This document shows, one piece after another, positions 38,121 through 42,271 of a stretch of DNA of 42,271 nucleotides. Origin of the DNA: an uncultured Oscillospiraceae bacterium (GTDB taxonomy: Bacteria; Bacillota; Clostridia; Oscillospirales; Oscillospiraceae); assembly GCA_947629755.1 (NCBI GenBank), contig CANREY010000009.1, forward strand, positions 1-42,271. Direction: 5' to 3'. Position 1 is the first letter of the stretch. Each line of letters begins with the position of its first letter. The position numbers and the translations under genes are program-made. Under the pieces are notes generated by a model. That model was given only the letters and a program-made list of their open reading frames with translations, was not told the origin of the DNA and did not search any database.

Positions 38121-39241
38121 CAGTTGGTCTTGCTGTACAGCTGGCGCATAAACCTACCGGTCTCGGCCAGGGACGGGTAATCCCAAATGCACCCTTTGAA
38201 TTCTGGATTCAGATATTCGGATATTTCTTTGCGGTCGGCCGCGTCCATGATCAGGGTGGGATACTCCACGAGGGCGTCCGCCCCCCATTCCCTGGGGTCG
38301 CTGTTGAAGTGGTTTCCCGTGGTCAGCATGACATAGAGATCGGGAAATCCCTCTTCTTTTACTGCCTCCCGGCAGTGGTCCAGGAAGGAGACAAAACGAT
38401 TCTGGTCGAAAGTAGTGCAGTAGTAGATGGACAGGAGCGGGCGGTCGTCGACCTTGATATAGCGGCGATCCTTGAAATAGGGCATCAGGTCCGCAATAAA
38501 GCGCAGATCATCTGTTTCATCCAGCCGCTGCTCAAAGATGACATTTTGGTTCTCTCCGTCCCACGCTGACGTCCACCGCTCATTTGCCCAGTTGAAGCAA
38601 AATGGCAGGTCAAGTTCTGGATGCTCCAGATACATCTCCACCGGCTTTTCCATAGTGCGCTCGCCGGAAAACCAGTACCAATGGAAGCAGAATCCGTAGA
38701 TACCGTATTTCTTCGCCAACTCCACTTGGCGTTTCATGGTTTCCATGTTCGTCAGGTCGTAGTACCCCACGTCATAGGGGATATGGGGCTGATAGTGGCC
38801 GGTGTACAGGGGAATCGCCTGAGTGGTATTCGTCCACTCCGTAAAGCCTCTCCCGTGATACTTGTCGTTCACGTCAATGCGGTAATACTGAGGAAGATAC
38901 CAGGCAATCACCTTGGTGTCCTGGGATCGTCGCTCATAAGAGTCCTCGCATATATCCACGAAAGTGTCCGCGTAGCTGGCCCGCTGTCCCTCCAGATAGT
39001 GGACATATTCCTCGTAGGGGGTGTCACAGGCGGCTGCGGCCGTATCCACATGACTTTCAAAAACCTTTTTTTCTTTGATGATATGATGCTTAAACAGTGA
39101 TTTGAAGTTCCACCAAATCATCCGAAACGCGGCCCGCCTCGGAAACGCCGAATACCGGAGGCGATACTGCCATGCGCGGTTTTTCAGATCGTCATAGTAG
39201 TTATCCATGTAAAACTTTCGCTTTATCCACTCAAAGTCCAT
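38117..39241 (-). CDS. WbsX-like polysaccharide protein (glycoside hydrolase 99-like domain), C-terminus cut
   Basis: 374 residues. WbsX family motifs are AWYLPQYYRIDVNDKYHGRGFTEW, PHIPYDVGYYDLTN, KKYGIYGFCFHWYWFSGERTME, LPFCFNWANERWTSAWDG and RYIKVDDRPLLSIY. Family members usually continue after 'YDYP' with a segment such as 'PGWDNTARR' and about 60-100 more residues. Here the frame ends at LAETGRFMRQLYSKTNW and meets the adenylation fragment. GAGGAG lies 8 nt before ATG 39241. It acts in O-antigen or capsule synthesis, role not defined; probably non-functional if the C-terminus is needed. Confidence 0.75.
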   Translation of the reverse strand: MDFEWIKRKFYMDNYYDDLKNRAWQYRLRYSAFPRRAAFRMIWWNFKSLFKHHIIKEKKVFESHVDTAAAACDTPYEEYVHYLEGQRASYADTFVDICEDSYERRSQDTKVIAWYLPQYYRIDVNDKYHGRGFTEWTNTTQAIPLYTGHYQPHIPYDVGYYDLTNMETMKRQVELAKKYGIYGFCFHWYWFSGERTMEKPVEMYLEHPELDLPFCFNWANERWTSAWDGENQNVIFEQRLDETDDLRFIADLMPYFKDRRYIKVDDRPLLSIYYCTTFDQNRFVSFLDHCREAVKEEGFPDLYVMLTTGNHFNSDPREWGADALVEYPTLIMDAADRKEISEYLNPEFKGCIWDYPSLAETGRFMRQLYSKTNW

Positions 39242-39262
39242 CGCGATTACTCCTCAAACAGA

Positions 39263-39691
39263 TTACAGTATCCTGCGGAGACCCTCCATGACCCGCTCCG
39301 GCGTGATGGACGCCATGCATGGCGGCGTGATGAAGCCTTTCATGCAATGGTCCAGCCAATCCTTTGTTTTCCACTCGCAGGGGCTGTCGCATCCGTCTCC
39401 CCGGATGTTGACGTTGTCGGCGTATCCGAAAAAGTCCATGTTCGTCGGGCCGAACAGCACGACAGACGGGCCGGCATGCAGCGCCTGGCGCAGATGGATG
39501 AAACCGCCCTCGCCGTCGATATGAGTGGCCGCGTGGCGGAGGAGAACCTTCATATCCTCCATGGGTAAGTGAAGTTCCTGAATCTCGAAAGTTTCTTCCT
39601 TTGGCACACGAATTGTTACATCGGCAAATTCCTTGCACTTTCCCCCTGTCTCTCCTGTCAAGGCGATAGTCGAAATACCCATTCCCTTCAG
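39263..39691 (-). pseudogene. Chimera of GmhA-like isomerase C-terminus and glycosyltransferase family 9 C-terminus
   Basis: One frame joins two gene ends. The first part (LKGMGISTIALTGETGGKC ... FADVTIRVPKEETFEIQELHLP) is the end of a SIS-domain sedoheptulose-7-phosphate isomerase (GmhA type). From about 39562 it becomes MEDMKVLLRHAATHIDGEGG, FIHLRQALHAGPSVVLFGPT and PPCMASITPERVMEGLRRIL, the end of a heptosyltransferase-like GT9 protein. Neither has its N-terminal half. The ATG at 39682 has no ribosome site and lies inside the 3' part of the DUF2971 fragment. Together the pieces point to a lost heptose-containing surface polysaccharide. Confidence 0.65.
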
Positions 39692-39962
39692 ACAGCATTA
39701 CGCGCATTTCATCATATATCGGAACCATTTCATCAATGTTGATATAAAAATATGTGTCAAATGGGTCATCATAATAATCAGCAGATGAAAAGAAAAGCTT
39801 ATTATCATTCAACTGTTGAAGCGAGTTTTTAGAGACTGATCTGAATCGACACAGGGTTTTTGGCCAAGGGTAGGCTTTCATCAAGGTATCTACACTGGCA
39901 GGAGTGTTATCGTGTAAATTGAGTAGTACATTCCAAAATTTCTCACGTCCTATGTTATCCAT
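39688..39962 (-). pseudogene. N-terminal fragment of a DUF2971 protein
   Basis: A good start (ATG 39962, AGGAG 8 nt upstream) and about 90 family-like residues: LCRFRSVSKNSLQQLNDNKL and FFSSADYYDDPFDTYFYIN match the opening of DUF2971 proteins. After about 39690 the frame continues to 39231, but only as an out-of-frame reading of the GmhA/GT9 chimera, so the natural protein is cut. Translation would make a 243-residue hybrid with a basic, Gly/Arg/His-rich nonsense tail. DUF2971 genes are common in mobile and defence DNA; function unknown. Confidence 0.6.
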
Positions 39963-40004
39963 TGTATTATCTCCTAATCTATTTTTTCTCTTGTTTGAGT
40001 AGTT

Positions 40005-41357
40005 TTAATATTTTGATGGGTCCTCCAACGCCATTCCAATCAGTCTCTCCGCCTCATCCGTCAGGAACAGCGGGATATTCAGCACATCCCCGTCCAGCTT
40101 CAGGTTGTCCAGGGAGAAGCGGATGCGGAGCTTGACTTCGTTGGGGAACAGCTCCTTGAACTTGCGCAGGCTGCGGCTGGTGGTGTTGGAATCGGATTTG
40201 ACCTCCACGGGGAAGATGTCGTTCTCGCGCTGAATGAGAAAGTCCACTTCGTAGGGCGGGTTCACCTGGCTCCAGTAGCGGGGCATGACCTCAAATTGGG
40301 GGATTAGGGATTGAAGCACATAGTTTTCCGTCAGCGCACCCTTGAACTCTGTGAAGAGTCGATTGCCCTCTCCGAAGGCTGTGGGGGACAGCTGTGCTAG
40401 ACGGCGGAGCAGGCCCACGTCCACAAGGTATATCTTGAACGCCGACAAATCGTCGTATGCCGCTATGGGCAGCCGCGGTGCGGTGCTGCGGTAGACCTTA
40501 TGCACCAACCTCGCGTCCACCAGCCATTGCAGGGCGTCCTCATACTCTCTGGCGCGAGCGCCCTCCTTCACGACCTTGTAGATAAACTTCTTGTTCTCTC
40601 GCGCCAACTGTGAGGGGATGGACTTCCAAATCATCGAAATCTTCGGGAACTCGCTGATGCTGGGATGCTTGGCAAAGTCACGCTCGTAGGCGCCGATGAT
40701 GCCGGACAGAGCCTCCTGCATGGCGACTACGTCCCGTTCCTCGGTCCACATCAGCACCGGCTCCGGCATCCCGCCGGTGACGTAGTACATCTTGAGTTTT
40801 TCCGTCAACGGATTGAAAAAAGCGTCCGGGATGGGCTCGATTTTGTCAATGCTCCCCAAATACTCCGCCAGATTTCCGTCGCCGTTGGCCATCAAGAACT
40901 CCGTGAAAGTCATGGGGTCGATCTGCATGAAATTGACCTTGCCCACCGGGAAGGACGAGGGCTTGGCAAGAGCGATGCCCAGCAGCGAACCGGCACAGGC
41001 AATATGGTACTGCGGAGCGTTCTCGCAGAAATACTTCATGGAATTGATGACGTTGGGGCAGTCCTGAACCTCATCGAAGATGATGAGCGTCTTTTCGGGC
41101 AGAATCTTCTGCCCACTTGCCAGCATCAGGTTCTGCAGGATGCGGTCCACGTCCTTGGTCGTCTCAAAAAACTGCCGGTAATCCTCGTTCTCATCGAAGT
41201 TAAAATAGGCGGTGTTCTCATAGTACCGCTTTCCAAACTCCCGCAGCACCCATGTCTTTCCCACCTGCCGCACGCCCTTCAAAATCAGGGGCTTGCGGTG
41301 CTTGGAGTTTTTCCATCTCAGAAGATCGTTCATAATAAGCCGTTCCACAGGACGCAC
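40005..41357 (-). CDS. AAA_14 ATPase with DUF4143 domain
   Basis: 450 residues. Walker A is GVRQVGKTW near residue 30, Walker B LIIFDEVQDCPN near 95, and the AAA_14 signature is IACAGSLLGIALAKPSSFPVGKV. The C-terminal DUF4143 domain (LVDVGLLRRLAQLSP ... LTENYVLQSL ... YEVDFLIQRENDIFPVEVKSDSNTTSRSL) has the PD-(D/E)xK-like 'EVDF...PVEVK' pattern. The start is GTG 41357. It has a clear promoter (41407-41435). These genes are very common in gut Clostridia and Bacteroides genomes, often in accessory DNA; the function is unknown though DNA-related. Confidence 0.93.
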   Translation of the reverse strand: MRPVERLIMNDLLRWKNSKHRKPLILKGVRQVGKTWVLREFGKRYYENTAYFNFDENEDYRQFFETTKDVDRILQNLMLASGQKILPEKTLIIFDEVQDCPNVINSMKYFCENAPQYHIACAGSLLGIALAKPSSFPVGKVNFMQIDPMTFTEFLMANGDGNLAEYLGSIDKIEPIPDAFFNPLTEKLKMYYVTGGMPEPVLMWTEERDVVAMQEALSGIIGAYERDFAKHPSISEFPKISMIWKSIPSQLARENKKFIYKVVKEGARAREYEDALQWLVDARLVHKVYRSTAPRLPIAAYDDLSAFKIYLVDVGLLRRLAQLSPTAFGEGNRLFTEFKGALTENYVLQSLIPQFEVMPRYWSQVNPPYEVDFLIQRENDIFPVEVKSDSNTTSRSLRKFKELFPNEVKLRIRFSLDNLKLDGDVLNIPLFLTDEAERLIGMALEDPSKY

Positions 41358-41406
41358 CTCACATTTTTATAGGAAAATAGCACAACTATATTCACACTTT
41401 TATATC

Positions 41407-41435
41407 ATTATATCCCATACATAAGAAAAAAGCAA
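41407..41435 (-). promoter_or_regulatory. Promoter of the AAA_14 ATPase
   Basis: On the - strand TTGCTT (41435-41430), 17-bp spacer, TATAAT (41412-41407), 50 bp upstream of the GTG start. Confidence 0.7.
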
Positions 41436-41472
41436 GTCCATTTGAAGGCGCTATGCCAATTTATCTATTATA

Positions 41473-41506
41473 AAAAAAGAGTCACCCCGCTTTGGCGGGA
41501 TGGCTC
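41473..41506 (-). terminator. Terminator of the replication module
   Basis: On the - strand CATCCCGC-CAAA-GCGGGGTG followed by ACTCTTTTTTT. It overlaps the last codons and stop of the small gene at 41482-41667. Confidence 0.75.
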
Positions 41507-41667
41507 TCATCATTATTGTCATCTCTATCTGGTTGACTTTCAGCGGCAATCATGGCAGCTTCTATTTTTGGCGTGTTGACCTCCACGAAAAGCCCGATCA
41601 GATAATTTGCCAGGACTTCGGGAGGATTTGGATCATGGATCCGATAATTCAACTTCCGGCTTTTCAT
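41482..41667 (-). CDS. Small mobile-element-associated hypothetical protein
   Basis: 61 residues starting KSRKLNYRIHDPNPPEVLAN and continuing YLIGLFVEVNTPKIEAAM. The 'IHDPNPPEV... EVN' pattern is one I associate with short proteins beside recombinase or replication genes in Clostridial mobile elements; that association is from memory. GAGGTGG lies about 7 nt before ATG 41667. It follows the replication-like gene by 58 bp and ends in a terminator. Function unknown. Confidence 0.6.
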   Translation of the reverse strand: MKSRKLNYRIHDPNPPEVLANYLIGLFVEVNTPKIEAAMIAAESQPDRDDNNDESHPAKAG

Positions 41668-41725
41668 TGTGGGACCACCTCGGTTCTGCTTAATGAATGG
41701 TATGAGGCTGCCTGGAAGATCATGA

Positions 41726-42271
41726 CTATTCGTCACAAAAACAAAAGGCCGGACAAAGCCGGTCATGAAAGAAAGGATTTTCTATTTTTCCGAGATATTC
41801 ATATTTTTGGGGAAGTGTCAGGGGACTGATATTCAGATTAGCGAAGCAAGCCAAATGCTCTTTGTAGGTGTTGTAGCTGTATTTTGTTTTCAGCACGGCA
41901 AGACCGCCGCTCGAAATGAGTCGTAGGTCATCGCAAAGTCTTTCCCTCATGGTTGGTGATAATTTGCTTCTCTGGACAAGCTCAACGGCGTGGCCCAGCG
42001 GGTAAAAGTCACCTCTGAGGAAAATTGGACGGGCTCTCATCAGGTAATCAGCCTGCCTGTCAAGATTTACCCAATTCTCCCAAGTGGGCTGCAGGTCATA
42101 ATATTGGCGAACATAAGCTATATGTCCCGGAAAACATTGAATTTCCTGCCTGCAAACCTCCGCTTCCCATGGCATGATTTTCTTCTTTTTCTCTACCCTC
42201 TCGTGGACCTTGTCGTAAAGCTGGACATGTCTCGACGTACAGAAAAAGTAAATGCTGTGGTAAAGCGGCGA
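41726..42271 (-). CDS. Plasmid/phage replication-initiation-like protein (5' end outside the window)
   Basis: The frame is open to the right edge (about 181 residues visible) and has no credible internal start. The ATG at 42175 is in mid-domain: upstream in frame is HVQLYDKVHERVEKKKKIM. The pattern YDK-x(n)-E...RQEIQCFPGHI and, near the end, LKTKYSYNTYKEHLACFANLNISPLTL recalls the C-terminal part of gene II/X-type or Rep_trans replication proteins of filamentous phages and small plasmids. The catalytic His and Tyr residues would lie outside the window. With the small gene downstream it suggests an integrated plasmid, ICE or phage module. Confidence 0.5.
   Translation of the reverse strand, partial: SPLYHSIYFFCTSRHVQLYDKVHERVEKKKKIMPWEAEVCRQEIQCFPGHIAYVRQYYDLQPTWENWVNLDRQADYLMRARPIFLRGDFYPLGHAVELVQRSKLSPTMRERLCDDLRLISSGGLAVLKTKYSYNTYKEHLACFANLNISPLTLPQKYEYLGKIENPFFHDRLCPAFCFCDE

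Noticed and set aside
39231-39962. A single 243-residue gene spanning the DUF2971 start and everything to 39231
   Set aside because: After residue about 91 the frame is Arg/Gly/His-rich nonsense, while the other frame carries clear GmhA and GT9 sequence.

Overview
The window looks like chromosome of a GC-rich, spore-forming-lineage Clostridium relative (Eubacteriales, probably Oscillospiraceae). This is inferred from the gene content: ylxM-ffh, rpsP-khpA-rimM-trmD, paired M16 peptidases next to lgt, a BlaI/MecR1-type pair, a spoIIID fragment, tRNAs with encoded CCA, and strong AGGAGG ribosome sites. No rRNA or CRISPR array is present and the species cannot be named.

Layout. 36-2663 is a large FtsX/MacB-type ABC permease whose true start may lie left of the window. 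2664-3215 has no long gene. It holds what I read as a complete type I toxin-antitoxin locus: two tandem small RNAs on the + strand, each with its own consensus promoter and terminator, converge on a 27-residue peptide gene on the - strand that has a consensus promoter and a strong ribosome site. 3246-10571 carries lower glycolysis (eno; pgk-tpiA-gpmI), interrupted by a divergent blaI-mecR1 pair with three 14-bp operators. 10636-15516 holds trmL, an Ala-rich helical protein, lgt and a coupled M16 peptidase pair. 15603-22751 is one very large gene for a cyclic beta-1,2-glucan synthase (GT84 + glycoamylase + GH94). 22923-28134 is a translation and secretion run: ylxM-ffh, rpsP-khpA, rimM-trmD, then an M29 aminopeptidase. 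28468-29253 is a cluster of five tRNAs (Lys, Gln, His, Arg, Gly; all - strand). 29377-34468 holds a zinc-ribbon/Ig-like membrane protein, galM, a PcrA/UvrD-type helicase and a small membrane-anchored protein.

From about 34500 to the right edge the base composition drops and the content becomes accessory. spoIIID is cut off after its helix-turn-helix. It is followed by an unrecognised HTH protein and a decayed surface-polysaccharide cluster in which truncated genes are joined end to end: DUF2971 N-terminus / GmhA C-terminus / glycosyltransferase-9 C-terminus, then WbsX lacking its end / adenylation-domain C-terminus, plus an intact GNAT, an acyl carrier protein and an AlgJ-like remnant. An AAA_14/DUF4143 ATPase and a plasmid- or phage-like replication protein with a small companion gene follow.

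A second theme is a dispersed repeat of about 180 bp in four copies (6619-6800, 24630-24815, 25397-25569, 28245-28434). It is built of four hairpins whose stems differ in sequence between copies but stay complementary, separated by conserved single-stranded blocks. Two copies are flanked on both sides by near-identical terminator hairpins that differ between the two loci.
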